A stretch of DNA of 32,466 nucleotides from Clostridioides difficile (GCA_012955965.1 JABBZI010000034.1:1-32466), one strand, 5' to 3'. Counted from the stretch's first letter, positions 15,335 through 23,387 are shown. Numbers and translations: made by a program. The notes: generated from the letters alone by a model not told the origin.

Positions 15335-16729
15335 ATGACTGACAGTAAAAAGAAACGATTTATTATACCACACACTTTTACAATAATATTTTTACTAATA
15401 GTCTTAATGGCAATATTAACTTGGATAGTACCAAGTGGTGAATTTAGTAGAGAAGATGTAGAAGGCAGAATGGTAGTTGTACCAGGAACTTACCAAAGTG
15501 TAGAAAGTAATCCTCAAGGGTTTGCAGATGTTTTTAAAGCACCAATAGAAGGTTTTATTGATTCAGCAGAAGTTGTAGGATTTGTCTTAATAGTTGGAGG
15601 TGCTTTTGGTATTGTAAATAGAACTGGGGCTATAGAAGCAGGAATAGCATCAGTTATATCTAAATTTAAAGGAAAAGAACTTCTTATAATTCCAATATCA
15701 ATGATTTTATTTGGTCTTGGAGGTACTACATTTGGGATGGCAGAAGAGACATTACCATTTTATATGATATTTGTTCCGCTTATGACATCCTTAGGATATG
15801 ATTCTCTAACCGCCATAGCAATTGTGTTTATAGGAGCAGCAGCAGGAGCTGCAGCTTCAACAATAAACCCATTCTCAGTTGGGATTGCACAGGCATTGGC
15901 TCAACTTGCTCCAGGTTCAGGAGTAGCATATAGAGTAGTTATTTTTATAGCTTATATATTAATAAGTATAGCATTTGTCATGTATTATGCTAAGAAAGTT
16001 AAAGAAAATCCTGAAAGTTCAATAGTATATGAAATAGATAAAAATAATAAGTCAATACTTAATCAAACTTCAACAGAAATAAAAGAATTTACTTTTAAAG
16101 AAGTATCTGTTCTTGCTATCTTTGGAATAGGTATGGCAATAATGATTTGGGGTGTCTTAAGTCAAGGATGGTATATTCCAGAAATATCAATGTGTTTTGC
16201 TGCTATAGGTGTACTTTCTGGCTTGGTTGGTAGATTATCTCAAATTGAAATTTCAGAAAGTTTTATAGATGGAGCTAAAGATTTAGCATCAGCCGCTCTT
16301 GCCATAGCATTAGCTCGTGGAATCGTAATAATTGCTCAAAATGGATTTATAATAGATACTATATTAAATTCCGCAGCAGCTTTTTTAGGCGGTCTTCCAA
16401 AAGTTATATTTGTATATTTATCTTTCTTCTTGGAAGCTGCATTGGCATTTTTAATTCCATCATCTTCAGGTCTTGCTTCACTTACAGTACCTGTACTTGC
16501 TCCTCTTGGTGATTTGGTTAATATATCTGCTCAGGTAATAGTAACTGCTTACCAATTTGGGGTTGGTCTTACAAACTTTATAACTCCAACTTCAGGAGTA
16601 TTGATGGGAGCACTTGCAGTAGCTCATATTCCTTTTTCAAAATGGGTGAGATTTATAATGCCTATATTGTTGATTTTGACAGCTGTATCTCTAGTTTTTT
16701 TAACAATAGGTATATATATAGGATTTTAA
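15335..16729 (+). CDS. YfcC-family membrane carrier (C4-dicarboxylate anaerobic carrier superfamily)
   Basis: A 464-residue polytopic membrane protein of the YfcC/DcuC-like type, which includes predicted dicarboxylate and basic amino acid carriers. After a short basic N-terminus (KKKRFIIPHTF) comes the first helix, with the family-typical WIVPSGEFSR. Further on are GLGGTTFGMAEETLPFY, GAAAGAAASTINPFSVGIAQA and LAFLIPSSSGLASLTVPVLAPLGDL, the re-entrant-like conserved segments. I count about 11-12 hydrophobic stretches. GGAGG at 15322-15326 sets the start at 15335; the earlier ATG at 15320 overlaps it. A terminator separates it from the thi operon, so a thiamine-related role is not supported. 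Substrate is unknown. Confidence 0.88.
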   Translation: MTDSKKKRFIIPHTFTIIFLLIVLMAILTWIVPSGEFSREDVEGRMVVVPGTYQSVESNPQGFADVFKAPIEGFIDSAEVVGFVLIVGGAFGIVNRTGAIEAGIASVISKFKGKELLIIPISMILFGLGGTTFGMAEETLPFYMIFVPLMTSLGYDSLTAIAIVFIGAAAGAAASTINPFSVGIAQALAQLAPGSGVAYRVVIFIAYILISIAFVMYYAKKVKENPESSIVYEIDKNNKSILNQTSTEIKEFTFKEVSVLAIFGIGMAIMIWGVLSQGWYIPEISMCFAAIGVLSGLVGRLSQIEISESFIDGAKDLASAALAIALARGIVIIAQNGFIIDTILNSAAAFLGGLPKVIFVYLSFFLEAALAFLIPSSSGLASLTVPVLAPLGDLVNISAQVIVTAYQFGVGLTNFITPTSGVLMGALAVAHIPFSKWVRFIMPILLILTAVSLVFLTIGIYIGF

Positions 16730-17131
16730 TTAAAAATAATTTAGTTTGATATATTTAGCGATTATATAAAATACTCAAAAACAAAATATCCCAAAGTATG
16801 ATTTTCAATAAATTGCCACTAAAAATAATTTAGTGGCAATTTATTTTTTATATAATAAATGACAAAATATCCTAGTAAGCTTATATTTTCTACCTCAATC
16901 TCTTAAATGGTATACATTTAATCTACTTACTTTTATTTTATATATTAAATAAGCTAAATAAAATTAAATTAAAAGTCAAAAAATTAAATAAGTTAATTCT
17001 AATTTGAAATATATATGAAGGTTTTTGGAGAATACTTACTTATAGTAGGAAAAAATGTTAAAATAAGAGTGTAATCAAATATAAAGAACTGAAATAGCTA
17101 ACAGTTATTAAATATAGGAGTGTAAAAATTT
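16730..17131. other. Intergenic region, 402 bp
   Basis: AT-rich. It holds the hairpin at 16807-16845; otherwise I see no conserved RNA motif or ORF. It must contain the promoter of the RelA/SpoT-like gene, but I found no well-spaced -35/-10 pair. Confidence 0.5.
16807..16850. terminator. 17-bp perfect hairpin, terminator of the carrier gene
   Basis: 16807-16823 pairs with 16829-16845, centred on TGCCACTAAA/TTTAGTGGCA with a 5-nt loop. The following TTTTTA makes a short T-tract on the + strand. It lies about 80 bp after the stop codon. Confidence 0.75.
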
Positions 17132-18499
17132 ATGGGATTAAAAGAATTTGATTTTATTGAAGAGTCTATTGATATGTTGAGGACAATGTCTCCAACATTA
17201 GAAACTATATCAGATGAAATAGAAGAGTATTTTGAAAATATCTTGGATGAAAAGAATCAAGAATATATAAATGTAACCTCTCGAATAAAATCAGAATCAA
17301 GTTTAAGGGAAAAGATAATTAGAAATAGATATTTGAAAAAATATGGGGAAGCAAGTAATCTTATTCACAATGTTTCTGACCTAATAGGTTTGAGAATTGA
17401 ATGTAGATTTATTGAGGATGAAAACAAAATATATAGACTTCTAAGAAGATATTTTAATAAAACAGATGACAAAATAAACTATTATAATAAAGAGAATAAG
17501 AACATTAAATTAAAATTGTCTGAAAGGCAACCTAATAAACAAAAAAATGGATTTGAAATATATAAAATAGATGGAGTTTTTGCATATTTAGATAGAGAAG
17601 TAAAATTTGAACTTCAAATTAAATCTCTTGTAAATGTGTTTTGGAGTGAAATTGAACATAAAATAATTTATAAAAATAACACATATTTACTTGCTGATAA
17701 ATTTATAAAGGATATGATGGACTCTATAAAGAATAACCTTACTATGATTGATAATCAGCTTTTAAGCATTTACAAAAACTTTCATTCAGGAAAGTCTTTT
17801 AATATGAAAGTAAGTAAAAAAGAAATTGAAAAACTATTTGCGAAATTAGTATACGATGCTTTTTCTGAAAAAATGAACAAAAGTATAGGTTTCGTTGTGG
17901 ATTTTAAAAAACCATGTGAGACTATATTGAGTTATTCTTTTAATAAACAGGATATAAGTGATGAGGTTTTAGGTAATTTTATGCTTGATGAATTTGCAAG
18001 ATTAAATGAGATTGTAAATAAAGACATAGATTTTAATGAGCAAATAGAATTTGAAAGAGAACCGACATTTGATGATAAATTTTGTAAAGACCTAGGAAAT
18101 CACTTTAGAAGTAGATTAAATACAGAATTTCCATGGAATCTATTTTTTAGAATATTATTTGAAATAGAGCCATGTAACAATACAGAAGACTTTGAAAACT
18201 TTGTAGAGTTTATAAAAGAAAATGTACTACTTGAAGAAAATAGAGAACAACTTTTATGTCAATTTGAAGAAAATAGTCAATTTATAATTGAAGATATGTA
18301 TGAATGTATATTCAATAGCATAAGTGAAGTTGATAGTGTTGAAATTCTGTATAACTACAATCTTGAAAAAATAAACTTTACATCAAGTGAAATTATAAAT
18401 TGTATATGTAGAGAATATGAATGCTATAGTGAATATCTAGAAGAAAAAGAAAAGCTTATGAATGCATTTAAAGAAAAAATTATTCAAATATTTGAGTAA
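17132..18499 (+). CDS. Divergent RelA/SpoT synthetase-domain protein with helical C-terminal half
   Basis: 455 residues. Residues about 40-215 match the (p)ppGpp synthetase fold: SRIKSESSLREKI (R51, K53, S54, S57), VSDLIGLRIE (D83, R88), and FELQIKSLVNVFWSEIEHKI with E160 and Q162, close to the EIQIRT...FWASLEHK pattern of small alarmone synthetases. The GYxSxH guanine-stacking loop is altered to NGFEIYKIDG (140-149): Phe replaces Tyr and the His is missing. There is no hydrolase, TGS or ACT domain. The last ~220 residues are acidic and helical and unrecognised. TAGGAGTG lies before the ATG. It is transcribed alone: a terminator follows. It may be a third alarmone synthetase, a different nucleotide pyrophosphotransferase, or an inactive relative. 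Confidence 0.8.
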   Translation: MGLKEFDFIEESIDMLRTMSPTLETISDEIEEYFENILDEKNQEYINVTSRIKSESSLREKIIRNRYLKKYGEASNLIHNVSDLIGLRIECRFIEDENKIYRLLRRYFNKTDDKINYYNKENKNIKLKLSERQPNKQKNGFEIYKIDGVFAYLDREVKFELQIKSLVNVFWSEIEHKIIYKNNTYLLADKFIKDMMDSIKNNLTMIDNQLLSIYKNFHSGKSFNMKVSKKEIEKLFAKLVYDAFSEKMNKSIGFVVDFKKPCETILSYSFNKQDISDEVLGNFMLDEFARLNEIVNKDIDFNEQIEFEREPTFDDKFCKDLGNHFRSRLNTEFPWNLFFRILFEIEPCNNTEDFENFVEFIKENVLLEENREQLLCQFEENSQFIIEDMYECIFNSISEVDSVEILYNYNLEKINFTSSEIINCICREYECYSEYLEEKEKLMNAFKEKIIQIFE

Positions 18500-18511
18500 T
18501 CAATCAATGTT

Positions 18512-18536
18512 AAAATGGCGCTAATGCGCCATTTTT
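18512..18536 (+). terminator. Terminator between RelA/SpoT-like gene and mobA
   Basis: Perfect 10-bp GC-rich stem: AAAATGGCGC (18512-18521) with GCGCCATTTT (18526-18535), a 4-nt loop and a T tail. An ATG at 18515, in frame with mobA, lies inside the stem. Confidence 0.85.
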
Positions 18537-18575
18537 CAAATACGCATAAATATAAATTTAGAAAAGTATTTTATG

Positions 18576-18592
18576 AGGAGGAGATTTGTATA
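18576..18592 (+). promoter_or_regulatory. Shine-Dalgarno of mobA pointing at an ATA codon
   Basis: GAGGAGGAG at 18575-18583; from AGGAGG (18576-18581) the spacer is 8 nt to ATA at 18590-18592. In-frame ATT at 18584 is only 2 nt away. A TTG at 18586 and an ATG at 18573 are out of frame. Confidence 0.65.
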
Positions 18593-19138
18593 GAGAAAAC
18601 AGGTGTAATTTTAGCAGGTGGAAAAAATTCTAGAATGGGAAGAAATAAAGCTTTTCTAGAATTAGATGAGAAGCCTTTTATTGAAATTGCAATAGAAGTA
18701 TTTAAAAATTTTGATGAAGTAATAATAATATCTAATAATGAAGAATTATATTCTAAATATGATATTAAAGTTTATAATGATATAATAAAAAATGTTGGTC
18801 CAATTGGAGGAATATATACTGCTCTTGAATATGCAAAGTATGACATAGTTATAGTTGCGTGTGATATGCCATATCTAAATAGTGAAACAGTAGAAAGAAT
18901 AGCTAATGAAATGGATGATAAAAGTGTGATTTCAGTGACAAATGGTAAGTTACAACCATTGTGTTCTGGGTATAAAAAGAGTATAATAAATAAGGTATCC
19001 TTATGTATAGAGGGAAAGGATTTAAAGCTCAGAAGCCTTATAGACAAAATAGATAAAAGCTATATATACTTTGATGATGAAAATTTATTTTTAAATGTAA
19101 ATACTGTTAATGAGTACAAAAAATTAACTGGAGTTTAA
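18590..19138 (+). CDS. mobA: Molybdenum cofactor guanylyltransferase (MobA)
   Basis: Transfers GMP from GTP to molybdopterin to form MGD for formate-dehydrogenase-type enzymes. From the ATA at 18590 it has 182 residues. The nucleotide loop LAGGKNSRMGRNKAFLEL starts at about residue 8, where the family expects it, followed by NVGPIGGIYTALEYA, the metal-binding CDMPYL and QPLCSGYKKS. No ATG, GTG or TTG lies in frame between the hairpin and LAGG. The upstream ATG at 18515 would add 25 residues coded by a terminator stem. The strong SD supports initiation at ATA; a lineage sequence difference cannot be excluded. It begins the Moco gene group. Confidence 0.9.
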   Translation: MEKTGVILAGGKNSRMGRNKAFLELDEKPFIEIAIEVFKNFDEVIIISNNEELYSKYDIKVYNDIIKNVGPIGGIYTALEYAKYDIVIVACDMPYLNSETVERIANEMDDKSVISVTNGKLQPLCSGYKKSIINKVSLCIEGKDLKLRSLIDKIDKSYIYFDDENLFLNVNTVNEYKKLTGV

Positions 19139-19185
19139 TTAGCTATGGTTATAAAATAGAGTAGGATTTATATGGAGGAGAGTTT

Positions 19186-19557
19186 ATGAATTTACTTAAA
19201 TGCGATTCTTGGGCAGTAATATTAAATAATAGCGATGAAGGAAGTAAAGCATATAAAATATTAGATGAACTTAAAAAGAATATGTACAAAGTTGTTGCTA
19301 TAGATGAAGAAAAGAAACCTATTGAAGGTATAGATGTGTATGAGTGTTTAAAAGATGTACCACACAATATTGATGTTGTGGCCATTATTGACAAACAATC
19401 TAAGATGGATGTAATTTTAGAAGAAGTAGAACTTTTAGATATACAAAACATATGGTTTGAAAAAGGAAGCTTTAGTGAAATGATGATTAAAAAGATTAAA
19501 GATTTAAAATTGAATGTAGAATATAATTTAAACTTACATGATGAGTTAACTAAATAA
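19186..19557 (+). CDS. CoA-binding-domain protein (Rossmann fold, YccU-like)
   Basis: A 123-residue single-domain protein. The order strand (WAVILNN), glycine turn and helix (SDEGSKAYKILDELKKN), strand (YKVVAID), then PIEGIDVYECLKDVPHNIDVVAII and a final strand/helix (NIWFEKGSFSEMMIKKIKDL) matches the CoA_binding_2 domain of small YccU-type proteins. The usual invariant motifs are weaker than in enteric homologues. GGAGGAGAG precedes the ATG. It sits 47 bp after mobA on the same strand and may be co-transcribed. The biochemical role of this family is not settled, and the link to molybdenum cofactor is positional only. Confidence 0.75.
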   Translation: MNLLKCDSWAVILNNSDEGSKAYKILDELKKNMYKVVAIDEEKKPIEGIDVYECLKDVPHNIDVVAIIDKQSKMDVILEEVELLDIQNIWFEKGSFSEMMIKKIKDLKLNVEYNLNLHDELTK

Positions 19558-19632
19558 TAAGAGATATAAGTAGTTAACCAAACAAATTATTTTATAGTAT
19601 AGATTAATTAATGAAACATTAAGTTACAATAT

Positions 19633-19665
19633 TTGTTAAAAAAGTTATAAGTTACATGATATAAT
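19633..19665 (+). promoter_or_regulatory. Possible extended -10 promoter for the YbjQ-family gene
   Basis: TGATATAAT (TG-N-TATAAT form, -10 at 19660-19665) lies 34 bp before the next start codon. The best upstream hexamer, TTGTTA at 19633-19638, is 21 bp away, too far, so an extended -10 would have to suffice. Confidence 0.4.
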
Positions 19666-19698
19666 ATATTAAATAAGATATAAAGGAGTTGATATATT

Positions 19699-20037
19699 AT
19701 GTTAATAGTTACTACAGAAAAAGTCGAAGGCAAAAAAATATCAGAAGTTCTAGGACTAGTTAGAGGCAGTACAATAAGAGCAAAACATGTTGGGAAAGAT
19801 ATAGGAGCAAGCTTTAAAAATCTTGTTGGAGGAGAGCTTACAGGATATAATGAAATGCTTACTGAAGCAAGACAAATTGCTATAGGTAGAATGGTTGAAG
19901 ATGCAGAAGCAAAAGGTGCAAATGCAATAATAGCATTTAGACTATCTTCAGCTTCAGTTATGCAAGGTGCAGCAGAAATGCTTGCTTATGGAACAGCAGT
20001 TATTTTAGAAGATGATAAGAATGAATTTGAAAAATAA
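19699..20037 (+). CDS. YbjQ/UPF0145-family protein
   Basis: A 112-residue protein with the full signature of the YbjQ (UPF0145, heavy-metal-binding-like) family: VEGKKISEVLGLVRGSTIRAKHVGKDIGAS, LVGGELTGYNEMLTEAR, AIGRMVEDAEAKGANAIIAFRLSSASV and the closing YGTAVIL. These are small pentamer-forming alpha/beta proteins of unknown role. AAAGGAGTTG lies before the ATG at 19699. A possible own promoter lies in front and a terminator behind, so it is probably a separate unit inside the Moco region rather than part of it. Confidence 0.9.
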   Translation: MLIVTTEKVEGKKISEVLGLVRGSTIRAKHVGKDIGASFKNLVGGELTGYNEMLTEARQIAIGRMVEDAEAKGANAIIAFRLSSASVMQGAAEMLAYGTAVILEDDKNEFEK

Positions 20038-20049
20038 GATATAAATAGT

Positions 20050-20094
20050 TAAAAAGAGACATCTTTTAAAAATTTTATGGATGTCTTTTTTTAT
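20050..20094 (+). terminator. Terminator after the YbjQ-family gene
   Basis: GACATC (20058-20063) pairs with GATGTC (20080-20085), extended by A/T pairs, followed by a run of seven T. The loop is large (16 nt) and partly self-paired. Confidence 0.8.
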
Positions 20095-20505
20095 TTGAAA
20101 AAATTAATATAAGAAAGAATTTTAATCGTTAAGATAATAAAATGGGATGATGTTATATAAATAAATAAAATTATATTATATAATATATGGTGTAGACTTA
20201 AAAAAATTTATTAGTAGAAAAAATATGGACAATGTTATAATAGTTATAGAAATTTAAAATAGTTGTACATTTGTTAAATAGATTACATATATACTGGTTT
20301 TATATTTGGAATAGTTATAAGTTAATATTTTTTATTTTGTGAACGTTGGAATAATAAAAATGTATGTACTATTAAGTTATATGATAAGAAATGTAGATAT
20401 AATATGTTATATTATTGAGAAAAATGGAAATAACATAGAATGAGTTTTATTAAATGATGTTTTTATTTATAAGGGTTTAGTTAATGTATAAAGGGGTGAA
20501 ATTAT
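20095..20505. other. Intergenic region before moaB, 411 bp
   Basis: Very AT-rich. I looked for a Moco/Tuco riboswitch core, a promoter with good spacing and small ORFs, and found none that I could support. The promoter of the moaB-moaA-moaC group is presumably here. Confidence 0.4.
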
Positions 20506-21009
20506 ATGTTTAATGTCGCAATTATAACACTTAGCGATAAAGGATATGAAGGAAAAAGAGAAGATATAACAGGAAAAAAACTAACTGAATTTGTTGAAAA
20601 TACAGGAGATTATAAAGTTATTGAATATGTATTGATTAAAGATGATAAGGAAATGTTAAAGGAAAATATTATAAAACTTTGTGATAGCAATAAAATAGAT
20701 TTAATTCTTACTAATGGTGGAACTGGTTTTTCAAAAAGAGATATAACTCCAGAAGCAACTAAGGAGATATTAGAAAAAGAGATACCTGGTCTGAGTGAAT
20801 ATATGCGAATGAAATCTACAGAAATCACCAAAAAAGCTATATTAAGTAGAGGTGTAAGTGGAATAAGAAATAATTCTATAATAATAAATTTACCTGGAAG
20901 TCCCAAAGGTGCAGTTGAAAATTTAAGTTTTATAATTGATGTTTTAGACCATGGCATAGAAATTTTAAGAGGAGAAGCTACAGAATGTGCCACTAAAAAA
21001 AGTAAATAG
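20506..21009 (+). CDS. mogA: Molybdopterin adenylyltransferase (MogA/MoaB family)
   Basis: Activates molybdopterin by adenylation before metal insertion by MoeA. The 167-residue length is that of MogA/MoaB. Visible: NVAIITLSDKGYEGKREDITG at the N-terminus, the molybdopterin-binding TNGGTGFSKRDITPEAT, the central IPGLSEYMRMKS, and IINLPGSPKGAVENL near the end. AAAGGGGTG precedes the ATG. It is followed 46 bp later by moaA on the same strand. MogA and MoaB cannot be told apart from the sequence alone; no moeA is seen in the window. Confidence 0.92.
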   Translation: MFNVAIITLSDKGYEGKREDITGKKLTEFVENTGDYKVIEYVLIKDDKEMLKENIIKLCDSNKIDLILTNGGTGFSKRDITPEATKEILEKEIPGLSEYMRMKSTEITKKAILSRGVSGIRNNSIIINLPGSPKGAVENLSFIIDVLDHGIEILRGEATECATKKSK

Positions 21010-21055
21010 TATATAATCTAGATAGATAAAAAATAGACAAAGAGGTAGATAGAGT

Positions 21056-22015
21056 ATGATTGATAATTATGGAAGAAAAATAGACTACCTACGTATTTCA
21101 CTTACAGATAAGTGTAATTTAAGGTGTGTCTATTGTATGCCACCAGATGTAAAATTTGATAAAAATTATATAAATGAAAATCTAAGTTTTGAAGATTATA
21201 AATTCATTATAAAGGCTATGTCAGAACAAGGAATAACCAAGGTTAGATTTACTGGGGGAGAGCCTCTTTTATATCCTAAATTGAATGAGCTTATAAAATT
21301 TACAAAAGAAGAATGTGGAATAAATAATATTGGAATGACAACTAATGCTATTGGACTTTCTGATAGAATATATGAGCTTGAAAAATGTGGTTTAAATAAA
21401 GTTAATATAAGTTTAGACTCTTTGAAAGAATATAAGTATAAATCTGTAACAAGAGGTGGAAATCTAAAAGATGTCTTAAAATCGATTGAATCTTGTTTAA
21501 ATTTAGGAATAAAAGTAAAATTAAACTGTGTTGCTATAAGTGGATTCAATGATGATGAGCTTAAAGATTTTATGTTTTTAACTGTTAAATCACCAATTGA
21601 TGTAAGATTTATAGAGCTTATGCCATTAGGTGAAGCTAATAGAGTTTATAAAAAGGGTTATTTTAATATAAAAGAAATGGTTGAAAAAATATATGGACTA
21701 TACAAAGTTAAAAATGAAGAAAAAAGTACAGCAGAATATTATATGTTTAAGGGAGCTAAAGGAAGAATAGGAATTATAACTCCATTAAGTTGTTCATTTT
21801 GCAATACATGTAATCGTATTAGACTTACTTCTAGCGGTGCGATAAAATTGTGTCTACATTCAAAGGAAGAAATAGATATAAAACCATTTTTACATAAACC
21901 ATTGTTATTTAGGGAATCAATGAAAGATATAATAAAACAGAAACCAGAAAAGCATCATTTAATAGAAAATAAATGTAGTGATACAAATAGACGTATGTAT
22001 GAAATTGGAGGATAA
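21056..22015 (+). CDS. moaA: GTP 3',8-cyclase (MoaA)
   Basis: Radical-SAM enzyme for the first step of molybdenum cofactor synthesis. The 319 residues include the N-terminal SAM cluster CNLRCVYC (CX3CX2C), RFTGGEPL, and the second cluster in the C-terminal half, CSFCNTCNRIRLTSSGAIKLC (quoted in parts: CX2C then a Cys about 14 residues on), which binds GTP. The C-terminus ends MYEIGG, keeping the essential Gly-Gly. The GGAGGA coding those glycines also serves as ribosome site for moaC, which begins 3 nt after the stop. GAGGTAGA precedes the ATG at 21056. Confidence 0.96.
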   Translation: MIDNYGRKIDYLRISLTDKCNLRCVYCMPPDVKFDKNYINENLSFEDYKFIIKAMSEQGITKVRFTGGEPLLYPKLNELIKFTKEECGINNIGMTTNAIGLSDRIYELEKCGLNKVNISLDSLKEYKYKSVTRGGNLKDVLKSIESCLNLGIKVKLNCVAISGFNDDELKDFMFLTVKSPIDVRFIELMPLGEANRVYKKGYFNIKEMVEKIYGLYKVKNEEKSTAEYYMFKGAKGRIGIITPLSCSFCNTCNRIRLTSSGAIKLCLHSKEEIDIKPFLHKPLLFRESMKDIIKQKPEKHHLIENKCSDTNRRMYEIGG

Positions 22016-22018
22016 GTA

Positions 22019-22489
22019 ATGTTAACGCATATAAATGAAAAAGGGTATGCCAAGATGGTAGATATAAGTGAAAAAGATGATACTAAAAGAACTGCTATAG
22101 CAACAGCTACAATTACTCTTAGTAGAGAAGCTTTAGATAAAGTAAAAAATGGTCAGATAAAAAAAGGAGATGTACTATCTGTAGCTCAGGTTGCAGGTAT
22201 AATAGGGGCTAAAAATACATCTTCAAATATACCAATGTGCCATCAGATAAAGTTAGTAGGTTGTGACTTGGAATTTGATATAGATGACTCTGCATCTGCT
22301 ATTAGGATATATGCAACTTGCAAATCTCTAGGAAAGACTGGAGTGGAAATGGAAGCTTTAAGTGCATGTTCTTTAGCAGCTCTTACAATTTATGATATGT
22401 GTAAAGCAGTTGATAAAAAAATGGTTATAAGTAATATACATCTTGTAGAGAAAAATGGTGGAAAATCGGGAGACTTTAAGTTTGAGTAA
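22019..22489 (+). CDS. moaC: Cyclic pyranopterin monophosphate synthase (MoaC)
   Basis: Converts the MoaA product 3',8-cyclic GTP to cyclic pyranopterin monophosphate. The 156-residue length is standard. Signatures: [18 protein letters not shown] at the N-terminus, [15 protein letters not shown] with the catalytic-region His, [24 protein letters not shown] and NGGKSGDF at the C-terminus. The ATG at 22019 follows the moaA stop by three bases and uses the GGAGG coding the last two Gly of MoaA, so translation is coupled. Confidence 0.97.
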   Translation: MLTHINEKGYAKMVDISEKDDTKRTAIATATITLSREALDKVKNGQIKKGDVLSVAQVAGIIGAKNTSSNIPMCHQIKLVGCDLEFDIDDSASAIRIYATCKSLGKTGVEMEALSACSLAALTIYDMCKAVDKKMVISNIHLVEKNGGKSGDFKFE

Positions 22490-22522
22490 TTAATAATATA
22501 TGGGTGAAAATTTGGAGGAAAT

Positions 22523-22954
22523 ATGGCTAAGGTAGTATCAATAAATATAAGTGAAAAAAAGGGTGTAATTAAAGTTCCTGTACAATGTGCAGAATTAAAA
22601 ATAAATCATGGAATAGTTGGAGATGCACATGCAGGAAATTGGCATCGTCAAATAAGCTTACTTGGAAAAGAAAGCATAGATAAAATGAAGATGAAAGGTT
22701 TTGACCAATTAAAATATGGAGATTTCGCTGAGAATATAACTACAGAAGGAATAGAAGTATTTTCTTTACCTGTTGGGACAAAACTAAGAATTGGTAAATG
22801 TGAAGTTGAGGTGACTCAAATTGGTAAAAAGTGTCATAACGGATGTGAAATTAAGAAATTAACTGGAGACTGTGTAATGCCAAGAGAAGGAATTTTTGTG
22901 AAGGTTCTAAAAGAAGGAATTATACATGTAGACGATTCAATAGATATAATCTAG
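22523..22954 (+). CDS. MOSC-domain protein
   Basis: A 143-residue stand-alone MOSC domain, the fold of the C-terminal part of Moco sulfurases and of YiiM/MarC-type proteins. Typical parts: GIVGDAHAGNWHRQISLL, FAENITTEGIEVFSLPVGTKLRIG, and the segment GKKCHNGCEIKKLTGDCVMPREGIF with Cys residues that include the conserved cofactor-related Cys. GGAGG precedes the ATG by 5 nt. It lies 33 bp after moaC and is the last gene of the Moco group; a terminator follows at 23106. The role is probably in handling or sulfuration of the cofactor, an inference from fold and location. Confidence 0.9.
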   Translation: MAKVVSINISEKKGVIKVPVQCAELKINHGIVGDAHAGNWHRQISLLGKESIDKMKMKGFDQLKYGDFAENITTEGIEVFSLPVGTKLRIGKCEVEVTQIGKKCHNGCEIKKLTGDCVMPREGIFVKVLKEGIIHVDDSIDII

Positions 22955-23065
22955 TAAAATTACTATTAAAATATAATTATATATATGATATATGATTCAA
23001 TGAAAAGACTATTTAATATGTAAGTATATATTTTAAAATATAATGATTAATTTTATAAAAACATT

Positions 23066-23100
23066 AATTAATATTTTATTGGTAAATTAAAATATTAATT
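23066..23100. repeat. 13-bp AT-only inverted repeat
   Basis: 23066-23078 and 23088-23100 are perfect inverted copies, 9 nt apart, made of A and T only. No T-run follows, so it is a poor terminator. It may be chance in such AT-rich DNA. Confidence 0.5.
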
Positions 23101-23103
23101 GTA

Positions 23104-23140
23104 TTAAGCTATGAATGTAAAATCATAGCTTTTTATTTTT
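23104..23140 (+). terminator. Terminator of the Moco gene group
   Basis: AAGCTATGA (23106-23114) pairs with TCATAGCTT (23123-23131), 8-nt loop, then a T-rich tract. Confidence 0.85.
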
Positions 23141-23358
23141 TAGTTTTTAAGATGCAATATTTTGTTTATGTATTTAGAATTGTATTTTATATAAAAATTA
23201 ATTGTTTTATACTGATTGATTATGTTGTAAATTTATAAATAATAAAGTATAAATAATATAAATTTTGATGAAATTTAAAAAAATACATTATATAAATATA
23301 GTAATAATATAAAAATTTACATATAAAACTAAAAAATACAAGTAATTTACTTTTTGAG

Positions 23359-23387
23359 TTGACAAAATATTGCATATATATTATTAT
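23359..23387 (+). promoter_or_regulatory. Consensus sigma-A promoter of the T-box operon
   Basis: A perfect TTGACA at 23359-23364, a 17-bp spacer, and TATTAT at 23382-23387. RNA should start about 25-30 nt before stem I of the T-box. Confidence 0.85.

Larger units (their letters stand above)
22955..23358. other. AT-rich intergenic region between Moco genes and the T-box
   Basis: About 400 bp with no ORF. It contains a 13-bp AT-only inverted repeat (23066-23100) and the moa-group terminator at 23106-23131. I see no further motif. Confidence 0.5.

Noticed and set aside
18515-18589. ATG at 18515 as mobA start
   Set aside because: It lies inside a perfect 10-bp terminator stem, lacks a ribosome site, and adds residues unlike any MobA N-terminus.
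19558-19698. Possible small RNA or operon leader
   Set aside because: Only promoter-like sequence, no stable hairpin with a T-run.
20095-20505. Possible Moco riboswitch or small RNA before moaB
   Set aside because: No conserved core or GC-containing stems could be found; the sequence is nearly all A and T.
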